Shown here piece after piece: positions 1 to 8,743 of a stretch of 16,717 nt of DNA (positions are counted from its first letter, which is position 1; every line of letters begins with the position of its first letter). The DNA comes from Asterionellopsis glacialis (Eukaryota; Bacillariophyta; Plagiogrammaphyceae; Rhaphoneidales; Asterionellopsidaceae), in assembly GCA_014885115.2 (NCBI GenBank), contig WKLE02001798.1, positions 1-16,717 on the forward strand. The letters are read 5' to 3'. The position numbers were made by a program, and so were the translations under genes. Under the pieces are notes generated by a model, which saw only the letters and a list, made by a program, of their open reading frames with translations, ran no database searches and was not told where the DNA came from.

Positions 1-420
1 CATGTCTGCGTCGGTTATATAGGATTCTGGGACAGCTTCTGAGTAAGGCTCTAGTAGATCAAGACAAGAGAGCGCATCAGCTACTATGTTATGTTCACCT
101 TTTATATAGTGTCTATGAACCATCACCAGCATACATGACCTTCAGTTTGACATTTATTGTATGTGAGATTCTTATTATCTGTATGTATAATTACCTTGTG
201 ACCAAGTATTAGCTACTGGTATTCTCTAAGTACCTCTATGATCGATAATAATTCTTGATCACGAGTGACGTATTTAGTTTGAGTATCCATAAGTTTTCTA
301 CTGTTGAATACTATTGGTTTCTTGTCCTGAGTAATAACTGCCCCTAGTTGGTATTTACTGGCGTCAGTATATATGTGGAAAGGCTTGTTGAAGTCTGGAT
401 AGGACAGTAGTTACACGCAG
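1..420 (-). pseudogene. Ty3/gypsy RNase H remnant, continues past the window edge
   Basis: Read on the minus strand from 420 downward, this is the RNase H domain of a Ty3/gypsy Pol polyprotein, which would degrade the RNA strand of the RNA-DNA hybrid during reverse transcription. Visible motifs are SYPDFNKPFHIYTDAS (first catalytic Asp), QLGAVITQDKKPI, ELLSIIEVLREY (catalytic Glu), VIIHTDNKNLTY (Asp), and in another frame HYIKGEHNIVADALS with the last Asp. A stop follows EVLREYQ, and a stop plus frameshift near 120-130 remove about ten residues between LTY and HYIKG. The domain is therefore dead. It abuts gag directly at its upstream end (about 412-420), with RT and protease missing. The reading continues past base 1, where integrase would be expected. 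Confidence 0.85.
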
Positions 421-801
421 ACCTTCTCCGCATAGTAGAGCACGGGCCATCGAGTAGTGAGTGGGCCCGGTTGTGATGTGTTGTCCGCCAATCACTTGGT
501 CCAGATTATTGAACCAATCCAGTAGTTCTCTATGAGATCCGTGATTAAAGTACCAAAACTCCATAGTATACTTTTCTTCAGAGTTTTGATCTCCGGGATT
601 CGATAACAGGCTATCTTTTGCGTACTGCGCCTTAGCTAGCTTCTGTTCTTCCGTACTTGTAATTTTGAGCAGCATAGGAGGCAGCGGGTAGCTTCGACCA
701 TTGTCTTGGTTAAGAGTAACAACTTTCATGTTGGAGTTAGTTAGAGTATCGGAATTAAATTGGATATTAAACTTACCGTTTTTTGCGTGGAGTGTTAACA
801 C
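421..801 (-). pseudogene. Ty3/gypsy gag N-terminal region
   Basis: Open reading frame on the minus strand whose central part matches my memory of diatom Ty3/gypsy Gag: EFWYFNHGSHRELLDWFNNL, then GQHITTGPTHYSMARALL, a helical capsid-like segment. The first 75 residues are polar and not recognised. The true Gag stops after about residue 125 (GEGLRV); the last 15 or so residues of the open frame, running on to 364, are out-of-frame reading of the RNase H that follows. Gag would form the virus-like particle in the cytoplasm. The start at 801 is simply the first ATG of the frame. No LTR is recognisable upstream (802-1159). Nothing links this gag closely to the one at 13700; it looks like another lineage of the same superfamily. 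Confidence 0.65.
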
Positions 802-1159
802 TATGCACTATGCTGACAACAAATTTGAAAAGTGATAGATAATATATTGAAAATGAAGTAGATTTTATTGGAGTGAATAAATTATGAGCTATTATAGACT
901 TTAACTAATAATACCCGACAATCCACAGATTTGTCTTCTCAATTCAAAAGCAGTACGGGATCATACGGCAGATCTAAATAGAGTTTGGTTTCCAATGGAG
1001 TTTGGTTTTAGCATGAGAACCAAACTCCCTGAGCTAGCCAATTGGAATGCTCCGAGTCAGGCACGTCACCGTGTTGTGGAATTCAATACACTTTGCATCG
1101 TGACATCAGCATTTGTAATAATGCTGTGCATCACTGCGCTTTTGTGTCTGTCCGCTTGA
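802..1159. other. Spacer without a recognisable gene
   Basis: This is AT-rich at the left and more GC-rich at the right. It lies where a 5' LTR of the minus-strand gag element could sit, but I see no second copy of it in the window and no clear TG...CA boundaries. A short direct repeat of GAGTTTGGTTT occurs near 978-1010, with its complement AACCAAACTC at about 1019-1028, so the three could fold locally. Confidence 0.4.
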
Positions 1160-1237
1160 TGATGTCATCACGTCTGTCCGGTCCCTGACATCATCACGTC
1201 AGTCTGGTCCCTGACATCATCGCATCATGGTCCGTCC
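1160..1237. repeat. 26-bp tandem repeat with CRE-like half sites
   Basis: Unit 1 is 1160-1185 and unit 2 is 1186-1211; they match at 22 of 26 positions. A third, diverged unit starts at 1212. Each unit begins TGAYRTCATCAC and ends GGTCCC. The units hold TGAYRTCA and ACGTCA type sequences that resemble bZIP/CRE half sites. This could be regulatory sequence from an LTR or a chance minisatellite; the sequence does not decide. Confidence 0.6.
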
Positions 1238-1258
1238 GTACTACGGTTGATTGACATG

Positions 1259-1276
1259 GCGAGTCTCGCGACTCGC
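1259..1276. repeat. Short GC-rich hairpin at a retroelement break point
   Basis: GCGAGTC and GACTCGC form a perfect 7-bp stem around a TCGC loop. It lies just before 1284, where homology of the following pol fragment to the copy at 16252 begins, so it marks the neighbourhood of the truncation point. Confidence 0.55.
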
Positions 1277-1283
1277 CTACTGC

Positions 1284-1704
1284 AGAAAGTCTTTGATAAG
1301 ATAAAAGACGTCATAAGTAGAGAAACACTATTAGCTTTCCTGGACTTCGAGAAAGAATTCCACGTATACACTGACGCAAACAACTATCAATTAGGCATGG
1401 TTATCATGCAAGATGATAAGCCCCTTGCATTCTATGGTAGAAAACTTAAAGACGCTCAGAAGAAACATACTACTGGCAAAAAAGAACTACTGTCCATAGT
1501 AGAGACACTTAAAGAAATCAAAAACACACTATGGGGTCAAAAACTAATAGTACACACAGACCATAAAACATATTGTATGACAAAATGGCTCATGAACAAG
1601 TATGTAGATGGTATACAATGCTAGATGAATAAGGTGCAGAATTCATCCATATTGCTGGTGAACAAAACGTCATTGCTGACACACTTTCATGATTAGATGC
1701 AAGA
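1284..1704 (+). pseudogene. Ty3/gypsy RNase H domain, 5'-truncated pol
   Basis: RNase H domain of a Ty3/gypsy Pol that starts abruptly; all of gag, protease and RT is missing. Motifs in order are LLAFLDFEKEFHVYTDA (Asp), YQLGMVIMQDDKPLAFY, ELLSIVETLKE (Glu), LIVHTDHKTY (Asp), then after a frameshift near 1618 EFIHIAGEQNVIADTLS (last Asp). All four metal-binding acids are present, but there is a stop in LDE*GAEF and another in ADTLS*LDA, where the family has Arg (CGA to TGA fits). The open frame begins at 1247, but its first dozen residues have no counterpart in the family and come from flanking DNA. It is a close relative of the fragment at 16216-16467. Confidence 0.9.
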
Positions 1705-2541
1705 TGGGCAGATGATGCATATGACGAATTTGATGAAGTTCCAGAACTTATCAATGTCATGGAAGCACATCCAATAACACAACAGGAAATCCAAGAAACA
1801 CTACAATGTCTTACCATGATAGATCCTGCCACAGGCTGGTTTGAAATCAAGGCACTTAAAGACAAAACAGCTGACACCATCATGGAAGCATTCCACTCTG
1901 CATGGTTATGCCTGTATTCATGACCAAGGTACATAGGATACAACAATGGCTCAGAGTTTAAGCGTATCTTCAAACAGACACAGATAAACTTTGGCCTAAG
2001 TAAAACACCAACAACCATGTACAATCCCCAATCAATTGGTATCATAGAGCAGGTACATCAAGTAATCAGTAACTTGTTACTTGACATAAGTGAATCTGCC
2101 AATCCACCTACTATAGGAGATGATGAACCATGGGATAACATACTCAGCTCTGTATCTTGGGCTATACATAGTACTTACCACACTGCATTAGAAGCCACAC
2201 CCAGACAATTAGTATTTGGATGTGATATGTTATTGCCAATTGCATTTAGAGCAAATTGGGCTCATATTCAAAACAAGAAACAAATGTTAATTAATAAAAA
2301 CAACCAACAAGAAAATCATAACCAACAACACCATGTGTACACCATAGGTGACCTAGTTACATTGGAGAAGCCAGGAATTATACCTAAGATGGACTGTCCT
2401 TGTACAGGTCCTCATGAAGTGCTTCAAGTATTTAGGAATGGTACTGTGCACATCCATAGAGGCATTACAGAAGAGACAGTTAATATTTGTTGTGTGACAC
2501 CGTACTATGAAGGCACACAGGACAGCTCGGGAAGCAAATGA
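1705..2541 (+). pseudogene. Ty3/gypsy integrase lacking its zinc finger
   Basis: Integrase, which would insert the cDNA into the chromosome in the nucleus. Behind the RNase H end comes an acidic linker (DAYDEFDEVPEL), then the core: TMIDPATGWFEI (first catalytic Asp), GYNNGSEFK where the family has YDNGSEF, and NPQSIGIIEQVHQ (catalytic Glu). The usual N-terminal HHCC zinc finger, about 60 residues or more, is absent between QQEIQETLQ and CLTMIDP, so an internal deletion is likely. A TGA stop replaces Arg just before PRYIGY. From 2017 the frame stays open through the C-terminal part, ending with YTIGDLVTLEKPG and NGTVHIHRG, typical of the post-core domain. The stop codon at 2539-2541 overlaps the first bases of the LTR-like repeat. 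Confidence 0.88.
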
Positions 2542-2887
2542 AGTACACTCCCTGTAGCACACTCTTGAGGATGGATGATTGATGCATGGGCAAACAGTCA
2601 GACTCACAAGAAATTACCATTTACTAAATTTCCTGAATCTTTACTTCTTACTAAATTGCTGGATCTTCTCCGGATTAAACTAAGCTCATAATTTTCACAA
2701 GAAATTACCATTCACTAAAATTTCCTGAATATTTACTTCTTACTAAATTGCCGGATTTCTCGAGCATAAAACTAGATCTTTAAACTAGCTCATAATTTTT
2801 ATCACCAAATAAAAGTCTTCTTTTCTTTCATGTGTTGATTGTCTGATTGTTGTGTTGTGCCACTGTTGACACTAGCGGCATAGGGCA
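2539..2887 (+). repeat. LTR-like repeat, left copy
   Basis: This closely matches 13414-13656 from TGAAGT.CACTCC through ACACTCTTGAGG, the AATAAAAGTCTTC block (a poly(A) signal, as in an R region), TGTTGATT.TCTGATTGTT and CACTAGCGGCATAGGGCA. It begins at the integrase stop and the two copies diverge on both sides, as expected for an LTR. The left edge TG is clear; the right edge is either ACA near 2871 or GCA at 2887. I see no TGG-type primer-binding site next to it. It is longer than the right copy because of a 91-bp internal duplication. It would act as the 3' LTR of the pol fragment, but a gag-like ORF follows, so it could equally be a 5' LTR. Confidence 0.75.
2605..2790 (+). repeat. 91-bp tandem duplication inside the left LTR
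   Basis: The block starting CACAAGAAATTACCATT at 2605 recurs at 2696. It includes CCTGAAT.TTTACTTCTTAC and AGCTCATAATTTT. The right-hand LTR copy has this block once, so the duplication arose in the left copy or its lineage. Confidence 0.8.
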
Positions 2888-3501
2888 GTGAAGATGCACA
2901 AATGGGAATACCCAATCCAAGAGTTGCTCAACTTACCAACAAAGGCATTGCATCAGTTGATGACTTAGTAGACTTGAACAGCACTTTGTTCAAGCAAGCA
3001 CCTGACAACCTTAGGAGACCAGGTGGTAGAGTACCTGATCTGACCCCTGGGGCAGCTAATGGGGCAACATAGCCTTGCCACCTTGTATTTTTGGTGCAAA
3101 ATCACAGAAATGTCTATCTGTAGCATGTGAACTCTTGAAGTTCTATGAGTCAATTTGGAGGCAACAGTCAACAATATCAGGTGGAACCCCTTATGTGAAA
3201 CTTTGAAAGCCTGTGGAAAGCTCTCAAAGAGAGAAAACAAGCCGGACACCTCAAAACTCCAACAATGAGCAAAGGGTAACTCATCATTCATTGGGTAGAA
3301 GCTTTCAAAGACCTCTTGTCCAGATGTATTGGAGTCCGTAATTTGTCACTATCATATACAATCAGGGAGAGGGTCCTCTTGCCTGCAACATGTCTTCCAC
3401 TTGCACCTGATCAATCATATTTAGCAGAACATATATTAATATCTCTTGATGAAGACATTTCCTGGATCCCCTCAGATTACGATTTAGGTGTCATAACCTA
3501 A
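2888..3501 (+). pseudogene. Gag-like ORF remnant of a diatom retroelement
   Basis: Coding sequence broken into at least three frames. Starting at the ATG at 2902 it reads MGIPNPRVAQLTNKGIASVD, then NLRRPGGRVPDLTPGA. After a stop and frameshift comes FGAKSQKCLSVACELLKFYE, then NIRWNPLCETLKA, then from about 3289 IHWVEAFKDLLSRCIGVRNL and LPATCLPLAPDQSYLAEHIL. I recall this combination of NPRV, NLRRPGG, FGAKSQKRL, WTEAF and IGVR as a protein family abundant in diatom genomes, probably a retroelement gag-like product; that is memory, not a search. It lies right behind the left LTR-like repeat. The usual C-terminal part beyond AEHIL...DEDI is missing, so it is also 3'-truncated. A minus-strand frame across 2965-3291 is a shadow. 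Confidence 0.6.
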
Positions 3502-4003
3502 TAAAATGGTCTGCACGTCTGTTTAATTGGTTATGGTACCTAAATCTTAATCCAAATTAGGGGACTGCGTTTATTAATAAGTTATGCACCCGTTAAATTG
3601 CCACACAAATTAGTGCGTGCCATGAAAATCCCACGTCCTGAAGCTAATAGAAAAAAAATTAATTCGCTAATAAAATTGAAATGTTCAAACTGGCACAGAA
3701 TAGAGTAAAAGAAGAAGATAATCCAATCGTCACCATACAAGCCCCGTAATTCGTTGCTCTAAAGGTTATCAAAGTCAGCTGAATATTAAATTGTTTCTTA
3801 ACAAAACGTTCAAATGGTGCAAACGGGACAACAAAAATAAATTACTGGATACAGACCACGAAGACTTTACATGCAGTTCAACCAAACATCCTGTGGATGG
3901 CGGCAACACTGGATTCAGAATTAGTACAAAAGCAAACTGGCCGAATAACCATAACCAACTGTTACCATTACCCTTGCATCCTTGCCCTTGCTACCATGCA
4001 GTA
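3502..4003. other. Spacer, probably including the 3' UTR of the minus-strand gene
   Basis: AT-rich sequence between the gag-like remnant and the stop codon of the gene at 4004-5432. I recognise no coding family. The short plus-strand frames at 3791-4178 have no family look and overlap the real gene's 3' end. Confidence 0.5.
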
Positions 4004-5432
4004 TTACTTTAGATTGTGTGCTTTTACCATACGAACTTTGGGGCTGACCTTGAAAGGCCAAGGTGATAGCTCTTGCACAGTACTAGGATCTGTCAAGATG
4101 CAGGAAGTGACTTTCTTGGAACCAATCGCAATAATCCCCTTTTGGTCCATAGACAATCCATCTACACAAGATGCCTGATGTTCACCACAAACATTGCCTT
4201 CCATTATCCATCTAATCTGACCGTTTGGACCGTAAATCTTCAAAAGTCCTTCATTTGTCATGTGCAGTCCAGCCGGTTCGCAATCCGTTATCGAACTGGG
4301 TAAGACTGAAAATAAACCGCATTTAATTCGCAAGCTTCCAGGTGGGAGTATCTCTCCAGGAGTAATAATCTTGGTAACTGTATTGTGGGCCAGTTGGAGA
4401 CCAACGGCGATCCCCAGGAATATGAGATAGGATATCAATTTCAACCAATTTGAACCAGTGCTTTTCTTGTCTTCAACAGGCTCCTCATTTTCAGAGAACG
4501 CAAGTGGAGTGGGGGCTTCAAGAGTAAGAGTGTACGAGATGCCATTTGAAGTCAGCTATGAAAGGAATACAATAATGGCATATTTAATCATTTTGAAGTT
4601 GATTAGACGCGAGCATAGTCATTTTGTACAAGAGAATCTGATTCGGTGTTTTACTTACCATGTTGACTACCTTCTCATCCTTCAGAATATTTTTTGCTAG
4701 GTGAGATGTGTCTTTTGCGGTGGTTTCTTCAGGAATTGCAAGAATGACATCATGACTGGCGCAAAATTTGGAAAGTTTCATTGTGTCTATCATTTCCATG
4801 CCAAAAAGATCACAAATACCTATGTACTTCTGTGTTTTAAGACTTTCTTCTGTAACACTAAGCGGAACCTGCACCAAAACATCACTTACAAGTGACTCGT
4901 TTGAATCAAACTCTAGTTGAAGCAACTCAAATCGTCGAGTTGTTGGATCCATGAGGAGCAACACTATTTGCAGCGAACTTTCAGCAGGAAACTTCGGGTC
5001 AATGGGAGACATCAATGAAAGTTCCATTTCTTGGCCAACCTCATCGTCAGTTCCAGTTCCTTCAAGTAAAGACTTTGGCAGATATTTATCGGTGTCGGCA
5101 CCATATACAGACTCTAGGTCATCATCATCCTCGTCCGTATTCTTGCGCTCGATTAACTGTGCTTGGGGCTCCAAGTCCTCTTCCTTGTTCTTGTAAAGCT
5201 TCTTCACAGTCTCTGCTTCTTTACGAGCTTTCCGCTGGGGACGACTCTCGCCAGTAATGGCCCCTCTCAAACTTGAAGCTCCTTTCCGAATGGCTCGAAA
5301 CGACTTGCTTGTTTTCGCCATTCCGCTTTTGGCGTTGGAGATGCTGTCCTTCGATTTTTTACCAAATCGACTGGACCTTTTCTTCGGGACAGTGTCAACA
5401 ACCCGGGCACTTTCTTTTTTGGTGGTTGGCAT
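4004..5432 (-). CDS. Two-exon membrane protein of unknown function
   Basis: The best candidate for a living host gene: exon 1 5432-4659 (258 codons), phase-0 intron 4658-4556, exon 2 4555-4004 (183 codons plus stop), about 441 residues with no internal stop. The ATG at 5432 opens a very basic N-terminus (MPTTKKESAR, many Lys/Arg to about residue 80) without a signal peptide. An acidic patch follows near 100 (TDEDDDDLES), then a soluble domain near 150-258 (LQIVLLLMDPTTRRFELLQL, then ESLKTQKYIGICDLFGMEMI). The only membrane helix is about 296-313 (LKLISYLIFLGIAVGLQL). The tail of about 130 residues has five Cys, so a type II topology with a lumenal or outside C-terminus is likely. In the tail GLHMTNEGLLKIYGPNGQIRW weakly recalls the bulb-lectin repeat; this is only a hint. 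I recall related uncharacterised diatom proteins, but no function. Confidence 0.8.
4556..4658 (-). other. Spliceosomal intron, 103 bp
   Basis: The donor reads ATG|GTAAGT on the minus strand and the acceptor is a pyrimidine-rich TATTCCTTTCATAG|CTG. Removing it joins VVNM to LTSNGISYTL in phase 0 and links two open frames that otherwise both end here. Without splicing, exon 1 would read 24 residues into the intron and stop, losing the membrane helix. Confidence 0.82.
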
Positions 5433-6100
5433 TCTTCTTAGTTTCTACTTGAAACACTTTTTTGTTATAGAGATAAGACAGAAAATGGGGTTATTTTTAA
5501 TACCTCTTGTAAAAAGAAGCAGGACTACGCGGACGATATTGGTTGCCTTGTTGATCAGTTGGTACCACTACAGTTGATATCCTGTAAACTGAACTAGATT
5601 TTTTCCGTACCGACAGAAGCCAGCAACGGTATTAAATCTTGAAAGGTATTAAATACAACTTGTATTAATAGGTCATAACTGTGAATCTCCTGAACTTTTT
5701 CAGCAGGAACAGAAGATTTCCAGCTTTCGGCGGCGGACCTCTTGTGCTAGATAGTGGGTATTAGCAACGACTCCTACCAGGTACGCAAATTCTTCGTAGG
5801 CCCCTGGTATGTATTGGGAGTAGAGCAATCATTGGCCAGAGATATGTAGGACCTACCGGTATTTCTCTTGGTCATTCTATTTCAATATAGGAAAAGCGGG
5901 CGGATGGATGCGCCCGTTCAGTTCCCTCTACATATGACGTCAGAGATTGAAATACTGACCAATCAAAATACGTTAATGTCAGTACACAATGACCGTAAAA
6001 AAGACGTAAAGGTCATACAGTACTGTTCGCTAAAAATTTACATACTCTATTTTACGTTTTCTCTTTAGACGAAAAAAACACAAATTAACTACGACGATGA
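5433..6100. promoter_or_regulatory. Upstream region of the two-exon gene
   Basis: No coding family is recognised in these 670 bases. A full palindromic CRE-type site TGACGTCA lies at 5935-5942 and a CCAAT motif at 5959-5963, both on the far side, about 500 bases from the ATG at 5432. GCGGGC and GCGCCCG near 5898-5915 can pair. Repeated GGTCAT/ATGACC-type sequences occur at 5870-6020. These could be promoter elements for the minus-strand gene or remains of a transposon end; there is no TATA box I would trust. Confidence 0.3.
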
Positions 6101-6144
6101 TGGTCGAAAAAAACCATGTAGTGTGCCCATGAATCCCCTATTTC

Positions 6145-6170
6145 TGGCACTAATGGCACCATTAGTGCCA
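6145..6170. repeat. Perfect 12-bp inverted repeat with 2-bp centre
   Basis: TGGCACTAATGG and CCATTAGTGCCA flank CA. A 26-base near-perfect palindrome is rare by chance. It lies about 95 bases before the first recognisable transposase codons and could be a transposase or regulator binding site, or a hairpin. Confidence 0.75.
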
Positions 6171-6239
6171 CCACCTATAACAATAACATTCCCATCATTG
6201 TCAACACCATCACCTATTCTCCCACGATGTCTGTTGTGC

Positions 6240-7517
6240 CAATACACTGGAAACAAGTTGTCTTTGAGAGTAAAGGAAATTCCGACTTGGGTCTGTGATC
6301 CCAATCATCGGGGGGGAAATATTAAGAAGAGGCTCTACAGTAAGGATTGTAAAGCCACAAGAGCTGACATACTGAGACTGTCAAAGTATTATGGATATTT
6401 TTTACAACAAAATAAACACTTAAAGGATTTTGAAGAGTATCAAAGAAGAGCAAAAGCCCCACTCGAACACTTGTTTAACTGCCATGATTTTTGCAATCCT
6501 GCCTGGTGTCCTGTTAAGAAAAATCTGGGGGAAAAGTACGATCATAAATATCCTGACAAAATTAGAGACAAGATTTTATACTAACAACTTTTGGATACAT
6601 TCAACTTATTCAACAGTGAAGAAAAACTCATAGAGATGTTTCATCCTTATGATACACAAGTAAATGAAGGTCTGAATACCTGAATACGTGTATTTTGTAT
6701 GGGGCACCCAAGCACAAGAACTATTCCACAACCATGTCACTGGCAACTCGGGTTTCAACAAAAGCAGCTGTTAACTCAGTTGCATATGTCAGTTTTTTTG
6801 TGAAGTTTTCAAGGTTCTGGGAATTGTCCCAGGAAGAAATACCTTTAAGACATGGCAATCAATTGATAATGAAATGAGTTGTCACAAAAAATATGCTCAA
6901 AATCCAAGCATCAAGAGTGGTCAAGTGATTAAAAAAAGCTACCAACAAGAAAAGGCAGACAAGAAGCAAGGGATTGATTATAAGTCAGAAATTGGTTTTG
7001 GAGGTTGTATAACACCTCCTGCACAAAAAGGAACAAAGGAAAAAAATGTCTACAAGGTCATCAACATAAAAATCATGCATCATGTTTGAAAAACCCAAAG
7101 CAGAAAAATGAACATCCTGATGAAACTACAGTACCTCTGGTAGAAACAAAAAACCTAGTAGAATCTGTAGTACAAGAGCTGTATGTAAATTTGGGTAGTA
7201 GTACTATGAAGGAAGGTGTACATGTGTCAGAGGGAACTACTTTTGAGATTGTTTCATCAATTAACAATAATAGCCAGGCAGATGGTATATTGGAAGATTC
7301 TATTGTATTTATGCAAGGCTCAGAAATGGAATCCAAAAATCATACCTCACAATTGACTCAATCTGATTTCCAGGATTTGGATGACATCACCAACGAGAAC
7401 CCTGAAAACAACAATTCCTTCGACGGTCATTTCATTAACCAGGTGGAGAACATTGACATGATTGACTTCAATGATGACTTGATGGACTTTGAGGATGAGT
7501 CAGATGATGACTTATGA
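6240..7517 (+). pseudogene. DDE transposase, C-terminal half, Mutator-like type
   Basis: C-terminal half of a DDE transposase that would cut and rejoin the ends of a DNA transposon. The segments in order are: IPTWVCDPNHRGGNIKKRLY, LRLSKYYGYFLQQNKHL and APLEHLFNCHDFCNPAWC (6277-6520); an in-frame TAA at 6582; EEKLIEMFHPYDTQVNEGLN (to 6680, then stop); YGAPKHKNYSTTMSLATRV in a second frame; FKVLGIVPGRNTFKTWQSID and ADKKQGIDYKSEIGF in a third (about 6800-7015). From about 7005 a fourth stretch has a knuckle-like C...CLQGHQHKNHASCLKNP and an acidic tail ending DLMDFEDESDDDL. I recall this HP.DTQ.NE.LN...APK pattern in diatom and other protist transposases and would place it nearest the Mutator-like group; the assignment is from memory. 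Two stops and two or three frameshifts make it inactive. The N-terminal half is not found upstream. Confidence 0.65.
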
Positions 7518-7974
7518 TCATCATGTACACATATATTGATACTACAAAAAATTATGAAATGGAATATGTAACAAAACAGTAGGCAAGAAGCATCATTCTT
7601 CAAATATATGTCAAAGAAAAAAGTCGATAAAAAACATAGAACCTTGACTGTTAAAAAAATTAATAAGTAAAGAACTAAAGGCCTCCCCTACTGTTTTATT
7701 TTAGATTTTAAAAGCCAACTTGATATAGAAACAGTTTATACCCTGCTTTGTGTCATTCTAATGAGTTCTAGTGGGTCATTCCCATATTTCAGAGGTCCAA
7801 AAAAAATTTCAAGAAATCGATGCGGTAAAAAATTACAATGGATTTTGGAAAAAACAGCCACAACTACCTTAATATAGAATTTCATGCTGAAGCAAACTTG
7901 AACATGCAACGTACTAATAGAAAAATATTTAAGAAAACTTTTTGACATGTGACATCTTGATTGGATGGCTGTGG
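7518..7974. other. AT-rich spacer 3' of the transposase
   Basis: No coding family is visible on either strand; the minus-strand frame at 7736-8005 is long only because of base composition. This is where a transposon 3' end would be expected, but no matching terminal repeat was found upstream of 6240 by eye. Confidence 0.4.
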
Positions 7975-8092
7975 CGGGCATTTTAATGTGACCGGTTTTC
8001 TTCAATCAATTAATTTTTTTGGTGGATCTGTTCCAACTTCTACGCAAGAGAAGTCAGCAGATATCTGTAAAAGCGGTCACAATAAATGCCCG
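7975..8092. repeat. Inverted repeat, about 25-bp arms, 69-bp loop
   Basis: The left arm is 7975-7999 (CGGGCATTT...GTGACCGGTTTT). The right arm is 8069-8092 (AAAAGCGGTCAC...AATGCCCG). With one gap the arms match at 22 of 25 positions. The size suits a small hairpin, a miniature inverted-repeat element, or two head-to-head transposon ends. A plus-strand frame (7961-8152) runs through it but I do not regard it as a gene. Confidence 0.65.
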
Positions 8093-8671
8093 TTTATGTT
8101 ATACAGACACACTCAATGTGCCCGTAATTCAGGACAATCAGGTGCTCTTTGAGGTATCCTACTGGTATATCCCGTAACCTTCAATTTTTGCCCAGAAACA
8201 TACAAGTGCCTTCTTGCTTGCATGACCGAAAAAAGGATCTGCAAATTCATGAACCATTCCAATTGGTGTTGACCAGGTAACACCTCTTGCTGACAATCCT
8301 CCTGTTTTGTTACTTGACTGACAGATGTTGGCACTTCTGTCTTTATGTGATGTTTGTGTATCTACATCACTGCCATCAATTACACTTGCAACAGGCTGAA
8401 AAAATTTAGATGGACATATGACTGAGGGTAGGATTTATCCAAATAGTCTTTGTTTAAATCTAATCAAGCCAAATGACAACCAACTACTCCAAACAAAGGT
8501 GCCCACCCTGTGATGATGCCCTATGCCAGTGCACATGGCAGTCGGGTTGCAACAATCAACTCAGGAATTACACAAGAAACAAGAGAAGACTTGTTTTAGT
8601 TACCTGTAAAGCCTCCATTAGATAGCCGGACCACTACGTAACAACATTCCTTGAGTGAAGCTGATGTCATG
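8093..8671. other. Spacer with a possible short minus-strand coding remnant
   Basis: Minus-strand bases 8334-8113 read as a 73-codon open frame with protein-like composition (EWFMNLQILFSVMQARRHLY, then KLKVTGYTSRIPQRAPDC). I do not recognise it. It lies downstream of, and in the same direction as, the decayed ORF at 8949-10031 and might be part of the same dead gene. The rest holds nothing I can name. Confidence 0.3.
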
Positions 8672-8743
8672 ACAATCTGCCATGTCATCATCGTCCATCC
8701 ATCTCTAACAATCTGCCACATCATCATCATCCGTCTGCCCACT
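8672..8743. repeat. 36-bp imperfect tandem repeat, two units
   Basis: Units 8672-8707 and 8708-8743 both begin ACAATCTGCCA and continue with TCATCATC..CC. Related CATC/TCTG sequence goes on to about 8775. The minus-strand frame 8596-8796 is an artefact of this repeat (MMMMWQIV and MMTWQIV). Confidence 0.65.

Noticed and set aside
1590..2045. 151-codon minus-strand frame
   Set aside because: It lies opposite the integrase, whose motifs are on the plus strand; it is a shadow.
2965..3291. 108-codon minus-strand frame
   Set aside because: Plus-strand readings over the same bases match the gag-like family in order; the minus frame matches nothing.
4951..5577. Plus-strand frames of about 80-106 codons
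   Set aside because: They are complementary to exon 1 of the two-exon gene and consist largely of Ser/Leu/Phe runs mirroring its charged stretches.
6089..6304. 71-codon minus-strand frame rich in Gly and Asn
   Set aside because: It overlaps the transposase start and the palindrome; short and without a recognised family.
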